Shown here piece by piece: positions 1 through 8,260 of a stretch of 64,000 nt of DNA. Within the stretch, counting starts at the first letter, position 1. Every line of letters starts with the position of its first letter. The stretch is from Kaistia hirudinis (lineage in GTDB: Bacteria; Pseudomonadota; Alphaproteobacteria; Rhizobiales; Kaistiaceae), in NCBI RefSeq assembly GCF_014196455.1, contig NZ_JACIDS010000002.1, forward strand, positions 930,001 through 994,000, in the 5' to 3' direction. The position numbers were made by a program, and so were the translations under genes. The notes under the pieces are model-generated. The model was not told the DNA's origin. It did not search any database and saw nothing but the letters and a program-made list of their open reading frames with translations.

Positions 1-2
1 GC

Positions 3-1106
3 CGCGATCCGCGCCTCGTCGTCGTGATTCTGCGCGGCGCGCTCGACGGTCTCGCCGTCGTGCCGCCGATCGGCGATCCGGCCTATGCGTCGCTCCGTGG
101 CGATCTCGCCGTCGGAGCGCCCAAAATCGGCGGCGCATCGCAGCTCGACGGCATCTTCGCGCTCAACGACGCGATGCCGAATTTCCGCCGCCGCTTCGCG
201 AGCGGCGAGGCGACGGTGGTGCATGCCGTGGCGACGCCTTATCGCGACCGCTCCCATTTCGACGGCCAGGACGTGCTGGAGAACGGCACCGAGAATCCGC
301 GCTTCAGCGATTCGGGCTGGCTCAATCGGGCTGTCGCCGCGCTCCCGAAGGGCGATGCCGTGCGGCCGGTCGCCGGCCTCGCCGTCAGCCCGGTCGTGCC
401 GCTGGTGCTGCGCGGCGACGCGCCGGTCTTCACCTGGATGCCGACCAATTTGCAGGCGAGCGGGCCCGATACGGCCGACCGGCTGCTGAGCCTCTACACC
501 CATTCCGACCAGGAGCTTGCCCGCATCTTCGCGGCCGGCCGCAAGATCGACATGCTGGCCGGAACCGGCGGCGCGCCGGGCCGGGACATGGCCGGGCAGT
601 TCCGCTCGGTCGCGGCGGGCACCGGCAAGCTGCTGGCGCGCGAGGACGGTCCGCGCGTGGCCGCCATCAGCTATGACGGCTGGGACACCCATGCGCAGGA
701 GGGGCCGGAGGATGGAAGGCTCGACAAGCTGCTCCAGGCGCTCGACGGCGCGTTCGACGCTCTCGCTCTGCAACTCGGGCCGGCCTGGAAGGACACGGTC
801 GTGGTGGCGGTGACCGAGTTTGGCCGCACCGCGCAGATGAACGGGACGGACGGGACGGATCACGGCACGGGCACGGTGGCGCTGCTTCTTGGCGGCGCCG
901 TGCGGGGCGGGAGGATCGTCGCCGACTGGCCGGGGCTGGGTCCGACCCAGCTCTATCAGGGCCGCGACTTGAAGCCGACGACGGATCTCCGCGCCGTGCT
1001 CAAGGGCGTGCTCCGCGACCATCTCGGTATCTCGGAACGCGTCCTTGCAAACGACGTCTTCCCCGGCAGCCTGATGGCGAAGCCGTTGGACAATCTGATC
1101 GCGTGA
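3..1106 (+). CDS. DUF1501 family protein, 5' end outside the window
   Basis: The frame is open to the left window edge. Reading in from the edge it gives DPRLVVVILRGALDG, the usual first strand of DUF1501 proteins, so the GTG at 24 is an internal valine and the true start lies upstream. DUF1501 belongs to the alkaline phosphatase-like fold; members are often exported through the Tat route, but the signal region is not visible here. Family motifs seen are SYDGWDTHAQEG, a TEFGRT block and a DHGTGTVALLLGG block near the C-terminus, where metal-binding residues are expected. The substrate is unknown. Such genes often follow a DUF1800 gene, which would lie outside the window. Confidence 0.85.
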   Translation, partial: RDPRLVVVILRGALDGLAVVPPIGDPAYASLRGDLAVGAPKIGGASQLDGIFALNDAMPNFRRRFASGEATVVHAVATPYRDRSHFDGQDVLENGTENPRFSDSGWLNRAVAALPKGDAVRPVAGLAVSPVVPLVLRGDAPVFTWMPTNLQASGPDTADRLLSLYTHSDQELARIFAAGRKIDMLAGTGGAPGRDMAGQFRSVAAGTGKLLAREDGPRVAAISYDGWDTHAQEGPEDGRLDKLLQALDGAFDALALQLGPAWKDTVVVAVTEFGRTAQMNGTDGTDHGTGTVALLLGGAVRGGRIVADWPGLGPTQLYQGRDLKPTTDLRAVLKGVLRDHLGISERVLANDVFPGSLMAKPLDNLIA

Positions 1107-1123
1107 GGCAATCGCGGGCGGAG

Positions 1124-2452
1124 CTATTCGCCCGCGATCTTGAGCGAAGGACGCGTGCCGGCGAGATCGCGCCGGCGCAGCGCCTCTTCGGACTGCCAGA
1201 TATAGTCGCGCGTCATCGGCAGCGCGTGCTGATCGCGCACGATCTGGATCTGGAAGTTCATCATATCCTGATAGCGGAACGCCGTCTCGGACGCCGCCAG
1301 GTAGAACTCCCACATCCGGCAGAAGCGCTCGTCATAGAGCGCCTTGACCTCGTCCCAGCGCGCCAGGAACCGTTCGCGCCACGCCTTCAGCGTCTCCGCA
1401 TAGTGCAGGCGCAGGATCTCGATATCCGTGACCTTGAGCCCGGCCCGCTCGATCGCCGGCAGCACCTCGGAGAGCGAGGGAATGTAGCCGCCCGGGAAGA
1501 TGTATTTGTGGATCCAGGAATTGGTTTCCCCGGGCCCGTCGAAGCGCCCGATCGAGTGCAGCACCATGACGCCGTCATCGGTCAGCAGGTCGCGAACCTT
1601 CTTGAAGAACTCGTCATAGTGCCCGACGCCGACATGCTCGAACATGCCGACGGAGACGATCCGGTCGAACCGGCTCTTCAGCGAGCGATAATCCTGGAGC
1701 AGGAAGCGCGTGCGATGGGCGAGATCCTGCTCGCCGGCGCGCGCGTTCGACACCTTGTGCTGCTCTTCCGAGAGCGTCACGCCGGTGACGTCGACATCGG
1801 CGTGATTGGCGAGGAAGAGGCCAAGGCCGCCCCAGCCCGATCCGATGTCGAGCACGCGCTGGCCCGACTGGAGCGCCAGCTTGGCCGCCAGATGCCGCTT
1901 CTTGGCGTATTGCGCATCCTCGAGCGTCGTTTCCGGCGTCTCGAAATAGGCGCAGGAATATTGCTGGTCGCTGTCGAGGAAGAGCGAATAGAGCCGCCCG
2001 TCGAGGTCGTAATGGTGGGCGACGTTCTGCTTGGCGCGGAACGGCGTGTTCCACTGGCGGACCCGCCGCGTCATCACGCGCAGCCGGTAGATGATTCGCG
2101 CCCAGAGGGTGCGACCGCCGCCACCGATGTTCTGCAGCGTGACGGCGAGGAAATCGTAGATCGAGCCCTTCTCGACCACGAAGGTGCCGTCCATGAACGC
2201 CTCGCCGAGCTTGAGCTCGGGATTGAGGAAGAGCTGGCGAAGGGCCTTGTTCGTCGTCACGCGGACGCGAACGGTCTCCCCGCTGCCATCGCCGAAGCGA
2301 TGGACCTTGCCGCTAGGGTCAACGAATTCGAGCGAGCCCTTCACGAGGACCCGCGACAGATAGTTGACGAGCAACTGGTTCATGGCGATCCGCTGCCCTT
2401 TCTCCTGAGGCCTCGTTTCACCGAGGGCAAGCTTATGTTTCGCCGGTTTCAT
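1124..2452 (-). CDS. cfa: Cyclopropane-fatty-acyl-phospholipid synthase
   Basis: Transfers a methylene group from S-adenosylmethionine to unsaturated acyl chains of membrane phospholipids, usually on entry to stationary phase or under acid stress. Residues 200-215 carry the SAM-binding loop (VLDIGSGWGGLGLFLA). NVAHHYDL (143-150) and QYSCAYF (164-170) are the conserved substrate-side blocks of the Cfa family. The N-terminal lipid-binding domain spans roughly residues 25-125, and the total of 442 residues is slightly long. An internal ATG at 2383 (MNQLLVNYL) follows an AGGAGAAAGGG stretch and matches the family N-terminus better, so the first 23 residues may not be translated. The gene is monocistronic, with the rplI terminator just upstream. 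Confidence 0.93.
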   Translation of the reverse strand: MKPAKHKLALGETRPQEKGQRIAMNQLLVNYLSRVLVKGSLEFVDPSGKVHRFGDGSGETVRVRVTTNKALRQLFLNPELKLGEAFMDGTFVVEKGSIYDFLAVTLQNIGGGGRTLWARIIYRLRVMTRRVRQWNTPFRAKQNVAHHYDLDGRLYSLFLDSDQQYSCAYFETPETTLEDAQYAKKRHLAAKLALQSGQRVLDIGSGWGGLGLFLANHADVDVTGVTLSEEQHKVSNARAGEQDLAHRTRFLLQDYRSLKSRFDRIVSVGMFEHVGVGHYDEFFKKVRDLLTDDGVMVLHSIGRFDGPGETNSWIHKYIFPGGYIPSLSEVLPAIERAGLKVTDIEILRLHYAETLKAWRERFLARWDEVKALYDERFCRMWEFYLAASETAFRYQDMMNFQIQIVRDQHALPMTRDYIWQSEEALRRRDLAGTRPSLKIAGE

Positions 2453-2535
2453 CCGACCGTCACATGAATGTTAGCCTCGATTTCGCCATGATTACAAGCG
2501 CGTGGGCGTGACCCGAAAAGCACGCTTCCCAAATG

Positions 2536-2569
2536 AAAAAAGGAGCGCCCCGGCAAACCGGGGCGCTCC
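2536..2569 (-). terminator. Rho-independent terminator of the rpsF-rplI operon
   Basis: A perfect 12-bp stem (2542-2553 paired with 2558-2569, arm GGAGCGCCCCGG) with a 4-nt loop. Read on the minus strand it is followed directly by six T residues (2541-2536). It lies 32 nt past the rplI stop codon. Confidence 0.93.
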
Positions 2570-2601
2570 CTTGAAAGTAAGGCGTCCTTGGCGTCGGAGG
2601 A

Positions 2602-3162
2602 TCAGACCTCTTCGTCGCCTTCTTCGGCCTCGAGAGCTTCCTCGTCCTCGAGCGGCTCGAGCTCGAAGGTCTCGCGGACCGTGAGGTCCTCGCCGCGCTG
2701 CTGCCGCTCGGCCTCGTCGGCGCTGCGGGCGACGTTTACGGTCACGGTCGATTCGACTTCCGGATGCAGGGCGATCGTGATCGCATGCAGGCCGATCGTC
2801 TTGATCGGGTGATCGAGGACGACCTGGTTGCGGGCGATCGAGAAGCCGGCCTCGGTGGCGATGTCGGCGATATCGCGGCTCGACACCGAACCGTAGAGCT
2901 GGCCGGTCTCGCCCGCCTGGCGCACGACCACGAAGATCTGGCCGTTGAGCTTCTCGGCGACCGTGCCCGCTTCCTGCTTGCGCTCGAGGTTACGGGCCTC
3001 GAGATGAACCTTCTCGTTCTCGAAGCGCTTCTTGTTCGCCTCGGTGGCGCGGAGCGCCTTGCCCTGCGGCAGCAGGAAGTTACGGGCGAAGCCGTCCTTG
3101 ACGTGCACGATCTCGCCCATCTGGCCGAGCTTGGCGACGCGTTCCAGCAGAATGACGTCCAT
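2602..3162 (-). CDS. rplI: 50S ribosomal protein L9
   Basis: L9 binds 23S rRNA near the L1 stalk base and helps maintain reading frame. The N-terminal RNA-binding domain is clear: it opens [16 protein letters not shown] and continues [17 protein letters not shown] long central helix and the C-terminal domain ([11 protein letters not shown]) follow. The protein has 186 residues, longer than the roughly 150 of E. coli because of an acidic tail rich in Glu and Asp over the last 25 residues, a common alphaproteobacterial trait. GGAGATCAAT precedes the ATG. It is the last gene of the rpsF-rpsR-DUF2232-rplI unit and is followed by a strong terminator. Confidence 0.97.
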   Translation of the reverse strand: MDVILLERVAKLGQMGEIVHVKDGFARNFLLPQGKALRATEANKKRFENEKVHLEARNLERKQEAGTVAEKLNGQIFVVVRQAGETGQLYGSVSSRDIADIATEAGFSIARNQVVLDHPIKTIGLHAITIALHPEVESTVTVNVARSADEAERQQRGEDLTVRETFELEPLEDEEALEAEEGDEEV

Positions 3163-3212
3163 ATTGATCTCCTTTAGTTCGTCAGTTCATTCGATTGAGG
3201 GATAAGGGTATT

Positions 3213-4139
3213 TCAGCTCTGCCGCCGCCTTCTGAGGCCGAGCAGCGTATCGGCTAGTCCGCCGATCGCCGCGACCGCGATCGGCAGGGCGAAGAGCACG
3301 GTTGCGAGATAGGTGGCAAAGAGGATCGCGCCGCGGCCCGGCCGCGCGGCGAGCGCGAAATGCAGCAGTCCGAAGCCGGTCATGGCGAAGGCGCAGACGC
3401 TGGCACCGAGGAAGGTGCCGCCGATATAGCCGACCGGTCCGGGAAAGAACCAGGCGAGCAGGCCGAGGCCGAACACGACCGCGCCAAGCTGCGGCAGCGA
3501 CACGGTCCAGACCGGGGTCCAGGGCCGCTGCAACTGTCCGGACATGCGGGCGATTCGCGCGCCGAGCCAGCTGTTGAAGACGATGACCGTGAGCACCAGC
3601 ACGGTGCTCGTGATCGGCATCAGCGAGACGCTCATGCTGACGATCGGCTCGAGATCGGCACGGCTCGGCGCGTCGCTGCCTGCGCCGGCAAACATGGCCT
3701 CGGCGCCGGTCAGCACCATGTCGGTCCAGCTCTTCGGATGATAGCCGAACATCATCCCGACCAGGATCACGGCGATGGCTGCAGCGATGGTGAGGCGGAA
3801 CAGGACGCGATCGAGCGGAAACCACTCGCGCTCCTCGGAGGCTGCCGCGTTCTGACGTGAGAGGCCGATCAGATGCGCCGCCCAGGCGACGGGCGCGCCG
3901 AAGGCGAGAAGGTGGAAGATGCCGGATTGCGGGGCGAGCACTGCCCCGATCAGGGCTGCCGCAAAGCCGGCGCCGATCGCGCCCGCGAGCGTTCCGAAGC
4001 CGAGACCGGCAATGGCGATGGGGAGAGGGGAGAGCAGGAAGAGCGGCAGCGCGAGCGTCGTTCCCGTCACGAGGCCTGCAAAGAGCAGGGCCGCCGCGAG
4101 GCCGGCTCCGAGGCCGACGAGGATGTTGCGTGCCGTCAT
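3213..4139 (-). CDS. DUF2232 multi-pass membrane protein
   Basis: Integral membrane protein of 308 residues with about eight hydrophobic segments; the N-terminus (MTARNILVGLGAGLAAALLF) enters the membrane almost at once. It belongs to the DUF2232 (YybS-like) family, related by fold to energy-coupling S-components, with no assigned substrate. In Hyphomicrobiales it is typically found, as here, between rpsR and rplI, and it lies 50 nt before rplI. I chose the ATG at 4139 because it gives the family N-terminus. The frame extends to 4193, but the extra residues (MRAQWLRTSNRSRGGTAN) are polar and unlike the family. Confidence 0.85.
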   Translation of the reverse strand: MTARNILVGLGAGLAAALLFAGLVTGTTLALPLFLLSPLPIAIAGLGFGTLAGAIGAGFAAALIGAVLAPQSGIFHLLAFGAPVAWAAHLIGLSRQNAAASEEREWFPLDRVLFRLTIAAAIAVILVGMMFGYHPKSWTDMVLTGAEAMFAGAGSDAPSRADLEPIVSMSVSLMPITSTVLVLTVIVFNSWLGARIARMSGQLQRPWTPVWTVSLPQLGAVVFGLGLLAWFFPGPVGYIGGTFLGASVCAFAMTGFGLLHFALAARPGRGAILFATYLATVLFALPIAVAAIGGLADTLLGLRRRRQS

Positions 4140-4207
4140 GTTCGCTGTCCCGCCGCGAGAGCGGTTAGAGGTGCGTAGCCATTGCGCCCGCACCCCAACC
4201 CGGATGG

Positions 4208-4261
4208 ATCGGCGGTGACCCGCCGATGGAAACGCGCCGTCCGGTCCGTCCGGGCGGCGCG
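4208..4261 (-). terminator. Tandem hairpins between rpsR and the DUF2232 gene
   Basis: Two stem-loops lie in the 129-nt gap after rpsR. The first on the minus strand pairs CGCGCCG with CGGCGCG (4255-4261 with 4233-4239) and is followed by TTTCC. The second is a perfect 8-bp stem (4208-4215 with 4220-4227). They may attenuate read-through from the ribosomal protein genes into the membrane protein gene. The T-run is short, so termination would be partial. Confidence 0.4.
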
Positions 4262-4268
4262 CGTCGTC

Positions 4269-4544
4269 TTACTTGATGACGTAGGGCAGCAGGCCGAGAT
4301 AGCGCGCGCGCTTGATGGCCTGGGCCAGCTCGCGCTGCTTCTTGGCCGAGACGGCCGTGATGCGCGAGGGAACGATCTTGCCGCGCTCGGAGATGTAGCG
4401 CTGCAGCAGCCGCACGTCCTTGTAGTCGATCTTCGGCGCGTTCGGGCCGGAGAACGGGCAGGTCTTGCGACGGCGGAAGAACGGGCGGCGCTGGCCGCCG
4501 GAGCTCGAACTGGTCGAGGCGCTGGAAGTGCCGAACTCAGCCAT
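4269..4544 (-). CDS. rpsR: 30S ribosomal protein S18
   Basis: S18 pairs with S6 on the platform of the 30S subunit. The conserved core is complete: [15 protein letters not shown], then [20 protein letters not shown] and a basic helix ([20 protein letters not shown]). The first 16 residues are a Ser/Thr-rich extension. The total of 91 residues is slightly above average. The start codon overlaps the rpsF stop (TAATG), which implies translational coupling of the two partner proteins. Confidence 0.97.
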   Translation of the reverse strand: MAEFGTSSASTSSSSGGQRRPFFRRRKTCPFSGPNAPKIDYKDVRLLQRYISERGKIVPSRITAVSAKKQRELAQAIKRARYLGLLPYVIK

Positions 4545-5023
4545 TATTCTGCTCCACCTTCACTCTCTTCGGAACGGGGACGACGCTCGCCGCGGAAACC
4601 ACCGCCGCCGCCGTCACGATCGCCACCACGGAAGCCGCCGCTGCGCGGACGGTCGCCACGGTCGCCGAAGCGGCCGCCACGGTCGTCACGATCATCGCGA
4701 TCGCGCTTCTGGAGCATGGCCGACTGGCCTTCTTCCAGAGCCTCGACGCGGATCGTCAGGACGCGCAGAACGTCTTCGTTGATGCGCTGCTGACGCTCCA
4801 TCTCGGCGACGGCGGCAGCCGGCGCGTCGATATTGAGGAGCGTGTAGTGAGCCTTGCGGTTCTTGCGGATGCGGAACGCAACCGACTTGATGCCCCACTG
4901 CTCGATCTTGGCGACGGAGCCGCCATTGGCCTCGATGATGCCCTTGAACTGCTCGGTCAGCGTCTCGACCTGCTGTGCCGACACATCCTGTCGGGACAGA
5001 AATACGTGCTCGTAAAGCGGCAT
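4544..5023 (-). CDS. rpsF: 30S ribosomal protein S6
   Basis: S6 forms a heterodimer with S18 in the 30S platform. The ferredoxin-like fold ([20 protein letters not shown] through the [11 protein letters not shown] helix) covers residues 1-105. It is followed by a disordered tail of about 50 residues rich in Arg, Asp and Gly, as in many alphaproteobacterial S6 proteins. The protein has 159 residues. It heads the ribosomal operon, so the promoter must lie in the 435-nt gap to 5458. GAAGGGCACT lies just before the ATG. Confidence 0.97.
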   Translation of the reverse strand: MPLYEHVFLSRQDVSAQQVETLTEQFKGIIEANGGSVAKIEQWGIKSVAFRIRKNRKAHYTLLNIDAPAAAVAEMERQQRINEDVLRVLTIRVEALEEGQSAMLQKRDRDDRDDRGGRFGDRGDRPRSGGFRGGDRDGGGGGFRGERRPRSEESEGGAE

Positions 5024-5458
5024 AGTGCCCTTCCTTCGATCTTCCCGGCGCCAAGCCTCACCGAAGCCTTAGAGAAAGGCGGATCGGTTCACTTCGAGAG
5101 CGGAGACACGGGAAGACGGGATCCTTTTCGATCCCTGCGGCGAACCGCCTTCCGTTCAACCCCCGGCCGGGTGTCATTGCGACGGGCGGTCCATATACGC
5201 GATCGGCTTGAAAAGCAAGGATGGCTTGCCGGAGGAAACTCTCCGGCCGCGCCGTTCGCGCGGGCTTTCCCGCTGAGCGCGTGTCGCTCGGATCGTCGCG
5301 GCCCGGAAAGCTTCGATCAGAATTTGTGATGCAATCATCATGATCATATACTTTTCTTCGCCCGTGGGCGGAGGCATAGTGCCGGTCCTTTCAGGACCAG
5401 CGGAACGCCCGCCTTTCGGCTCGCCCTTCCTCGGTCATCTCATCGAGGTATCGGAAAA
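5024..5458. other. Divergent intergenic region between rpsF and the MFS gene
   Basis: 435 nt without a convincing gene. It must carry the rpsF operon promoter and leader on the minus strand and the MFS promoter on the plus strand. Two small hairpins are visible (GGTCC-TTTCA-GGACC near 5391-5405 and CGCCC-GT-GGGCG just before it). I could not identify a confident promoter hexamer pair or the known S6:S18 leader fold. The short frames here have no ribosome binding site or family resemblance. Confidence 0.4.
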
Positions 5459-6682
5459 GTGAGCCAGAGCGCATCAGCCACGCCCGGCGCGGCGGGGCGA
5501 GACCTCGCCCAGAAGACGGCCTTCGGCATCCTCGTCGCGATCAGCCTGTCGCATCTGCTCAACGATCTGATGCAGTCGGTGATCTCGGCGATCTATCCGA
5601 TCCTGAAGGACGAGTTCGCGCTCGACTTCAGCCAGATCGGCATGATCCAGCTCGTCTTCCAGCTCACCGCCTCGATCCTGCAGCCGATCGTCGGCATCTA
5701 TACAGACAAGCGGCCGATGCCGTTCTCCCTGCCGATCGGCATGGGCTTCACGCTGATCGGCCTGCTGCTGCTGGCAAGTGCCACCAGCTATCCACTGATC
5801 CTGCTTTCGGTGGCGATGATCGGCCTCGGCTCCTCGATCTTCCATCCCGAATCCTCGCGCGTCGCCCGCATGGCGTCGGGTGGACGGCACGGCCTCGCGC
5901 AGTCGCTGTTCCAGGTCGGCGGCAATTTCGGCTCGGCCGTCGGGCCGCTGCTGGCCGCGCTGATCATCCTGCCGCGCGGGCAGGGCGCGGTCGCCTGGTT
6001 CGCGGTCGCGGCGCTGATCGGCATCATGCTGCTGTCGCGCGTCGGCATCTGGTATCGCGCGCAGCACCGCGCCGGCATCGGCAAGAAGGCGGTCCACGCC
6101 GTCGCCTCGGCGCTGCCGCGACGGCTGGTCATCCGCTCCGTCGTCATCCTGGCCGTGCTGATCTTCTCCAAGTTCTTCTACATGGCGTCGCTGACCAGCT
6201 ACTACACCTTCTTCCTGATCGACCGCTTCGGCGTTTCCGTCCGCGATTCGCAGATCTTCCTGTTCATCTTCCTGGGCGCAGTGGCGGCCGGAACGGTGGC
6301 GGGCGGGCCGATCGGCGACAGGTTCGGCCGCAAGTTCGTGATCTGGTTCTCGATCCTCGGCGTCCTGCCGTTCACGCTGCTGCTGCCGCACGCCTCGCTG
6401 CCCTGGACGGTCGTGCTGACCGTTATCATCGGCTTCGTCCTGTCCTCGGCGTTCCCGGCGATCATCGTCTATGCGCAGGAGCTCGTGCCCGGAAAGGTCG
6501 GCCTCGTCTCGGGCCTCTTCTTCGGCTTCGCCTTCGGCATGGGCGGCATCGGCGCGGCGGCGCTCGGCGAACTGGCGGACATGACCTCGATCGAGTTCGT
6601 CTTCCAGATCTGCGCCTTCCTGCCGCTGCTCGGACTGTTGACGATGTTCCTGCCGAATGTCGCACCCCCGAAACGGCACTGA
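5459..6682 (+). CDS. MFS transporter, fosmidomycin-resistance (Fsr) type
   Basis: Twelve-helix major facilitator protein of 407 residues, predicted to export small molecules across the inner membrane by proton antiport. Family features include LSHLLNDLMQSVISAIYPIL in helix 1, GIYTDKRPMPF in the first cytoplasmic loop, a GSSIFHPESSRVARMASGGR segment, FQVGGNFGSAVGPL, and GPIGDRFGRKF in the second half. These match the Fsr/YfnC group, known for fosmidomycin resistance in E. coli, although the native substrate is uncertain. The start is a GTG with GGAAAA a few bases upstream; no ATG gives a better N-terminus. It is transcribed alone. Confidence 0.88.
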   Translation: MSQSASATPGAAGRDLAQKTAFGILVAISLSHLLNDLMQSVISAIYPILKDEFALDFSQIGMIQLVFQLTASILQPIVGIYTDKRPMPFSLPIGMGFTLIGLLLLASATSYPLILLSVAMIGLGSSIFHPESSRVARMASGGRHGLAQSLFQVGGNFGSAVGPLLAALIILPRGQGAVAWFAVAALIGIMLLSRVGIWYRAQHRAGIGKKAVHAVASALPRRLVIRSVVILAVLIFSKFFYMASLTSYYTFFLIDRFGVSVRDSQIFLFIFLGAVAAGTVAGGPIGDRFGRKFVIWFSILGVLPFTLLLPHASLPWTVVLTVIIGFVLSSAFPAIIVYAQELVPGKVGLVSGLFFGFAFGMGGIGAAALGELADMTSIEFVFQICAFLPLLGLLTMFLPNVAPPKRH

Positions 6683-6724
6683 TTTCGCCATTTTCCCGCC
6701 GTTTTGGCGGCGTCCTTGGCCGCC

Positions 6725-7699
6725 ATGTCGAAACGTGCCCTGATCCTTCCGCTCGCTTTGCTGCTGCCGACGCTCGCATTCGCCGATCCGCCGGCCGCCT
6801 GTTTTTCGCCCTCCGACCTCGCCGGCAAGGCCGGTGAGAACCTCTCGCGCCGCGCCGGCGCGGCGGACCGCGTCGCCGTGCCAGCCGCCGAGCCCGCGCT
6901 CTGGTCGGGTCCGGCGGATGCCGGCACGGGCGTGGTGCGACGCGTCAAGTTGCCGGCCGGCGAGAAGCTGATCGCATTGACCTTCGATCTCTGCGAGGCC
7001 GGCGGCGAAGTTGCGGGCTATGACGGCGCGGTCGTCGATACGCTCCGCGCGCAGGGCGCGCCCGCGACCTTCTTCATGGGCGGGCGCTGGGCGCAGAGCC
7101 ATGAGCAGCGCGCCATGCAGCTTCTCGCCGATCCGCTCTTCGAGGTCGGCAACCACACCTATGATCATGCCAATCTCGATCGCGCCGATGCGGCCAAGGT
7201 CGCGCAGGAGATCGGCCGGACCGAGGCTGTGCTGAAGGAGCTTCGCGCGCGCGTCGCGTCCGTCTGCCCGGCAGCGGGTACGCCGGCGGCGAGCGGTCTG
7301 TTCCGCTTCCCCTATGGTTCGTGTTCGCCCGAGAGCCTCGCCGCGGTTCGGGCGATGGGCGAGACGCCGATCCAGTGGGATGTCGTGTCAGGCGATCCGT
7401 CGGGCATCGGCGCCGGGCCGATGGCCAAGGGCGTGCTCGCGCGGGTGAAGCCGGGCTCGATCATCGTCATGCACGCCAATGGGCGCGGCAAGCACACCGC
7501 CGAAGCGCTGAAGACGATCATTCCGAAGCTGAAGGCGCAGGGCTATCGCTTCGTCACGGTCGGCACGCTGCTCAAGGCCGGGACCGCGCAGACCAACGAC
7601 GCCTGCTTCGTCGAGAAGCCGGGCGACACCGCCCGCTACGACAAGCCGTCCAAGAAGGACGGGGTGCCGGGGGCCAGCGCGAAGCCTGCCCCCGGCTGA
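6725..7699 (+). CDS. Secreted polysaccharide deacetylase family protein
   Basis: NodB-type carbohydrate esterase 4 protein of 324 residues that would remove N- or O-acetyl groups from a polysaccharide outside the cytoplasm. An N-terminal signal peptide (MSKRALILPLALLLPTLAFA) is clear, which is why I take the ATG at 6725 rather than the one at 6704. Catalytic motifs in order are LTFDLCEAGG (motif 1), NHTYDHAN (the H-x3-H zinc pair), RFPYG (motif 3), IQWDVVSGDP and IIVMHANG. Motif 1 has TFDL where classic NodB enzymes have TFDD, so one zinc ligand is replaced. The C-terminal 50 residues are Pro/Lys-rich. Confidence 0.9.
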   Translation: MSKRALILPLALLLPTLAFADPPAACFSPSDLAGKAGENLSRRAGAADRVAVPAAEPALWSGPADAGTGVVRRVKLPAGEKLIALTFDLCEAGGEVAGYDGAVVDTLRAQGAPATFFMGGRWAQSHEQRAMQLLADPLFEVGNHTYDHANLDRADAAKVAQEIGRTEAVLKELRARVASVCPAAGTPAASGLFRFPYGSCSPESLAAVRAMGETPIQWDVVSGDPSGIGAGPMAKGVLARVKPGSIIVMHANGRGKHTAEALKTIIPKLKAQGYRFVTVGTLLKAGTAQTNDACFVEKPGDTARYDKPSKKDGVPGASAKPAPG

Positions 7700-7704
7700 G
7701 TTGG

Positions 7705-7983
7705 TCATTGCGCCGGGACGCCCGACGAGCTGTCGAACTGCGACGGGTCCTCGGAGAAGCCGATGGCCTTCTTGCCTTCGAACGTCACGTTCACCTGCTC
7801 GCCGGGGCGAACGCCGATGAGCTGCGAGGGGTTCTCCACCGTATACTGATGCCCGTTATCGAGGGCGATCTGGCCGGTCTGCTGGTTCATGCCGGTCACG
7901 CGGCCGCTGTCGAAGTCGACGGCGAAGGCGGGGGCCGCGGCCATCAGGAGGGCGGCCGGAGCGAGGATTGCGATGGCTTTCAT
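7705..7983 (-). CDS. DUF1344 family small exported protein
   Basis: 92-residue protein beginning with a signal peptide (MKAIAILAPAALLMAAAPAF). The mature part (VDFDSGRVTGMNQQTGQIAL, then VRPGEQVNVTFEGKKAI) matches DUF1344, short beta-rich proteins common in Hyphomicrobiales with no known function. The frame is open to 8316, but only the ATG at 7983 is preceded by a ribosome binding site (GTGGAGTTATCCG) and yields a signal peptide. It ends a few bases from the deacetylase gene, which it converges on. Confidence 0.8.
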   Translation of the reverse strand: MKAIAILAPAALLMAAAPAFAVDFDSGRVTGMNQQTGQIALDNGHQYTVENPSQLIGVRPGEQVNVTFEGKKAIGFSEDPSQFDSSSGVPAQ

Positions 7984-8260
7984 CGGATAACTCCACGTCT
8001 TTCGATCCCGTCTCCCTTCCCGCTCGGGGGATGCGTGAAGGAGACACAATGGATCTGGCGCCCTCCATTTCCAAGGCAACGGTCCGGCGCCGACATGAAC
8101 GAATTTTAATAAGGCGGCCATGTTTTTTCGCGTTGCGCGCCAACCCGCCCCCGGGCCGGAAAGCCGGGCGGACTTGACTTCGCGGGCCGGAAAAGCGATT
8201 AGCCGCCGCCGATGGAGCCCCTGTTTTCGGGGACAGAACTCGACGAGGAGCGCGTTTCGG

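Noticed and set aside
5174-5377. 67-codon minus-strand frame in the rpsF upstream region
   Set aside because: No ribosome binding site, an Arg-rich composition, and it would sit in the ribosomal operon leader.
5474-7168. 564-codon open frame on the minus strand opposite the MFS and deacetylase genes
   Set aside because: Its sequence is Arg/Asp/Gln-rich and repetitive, the usual antisense shadow of GC-rich genes. The plus-strand genes have clear families.
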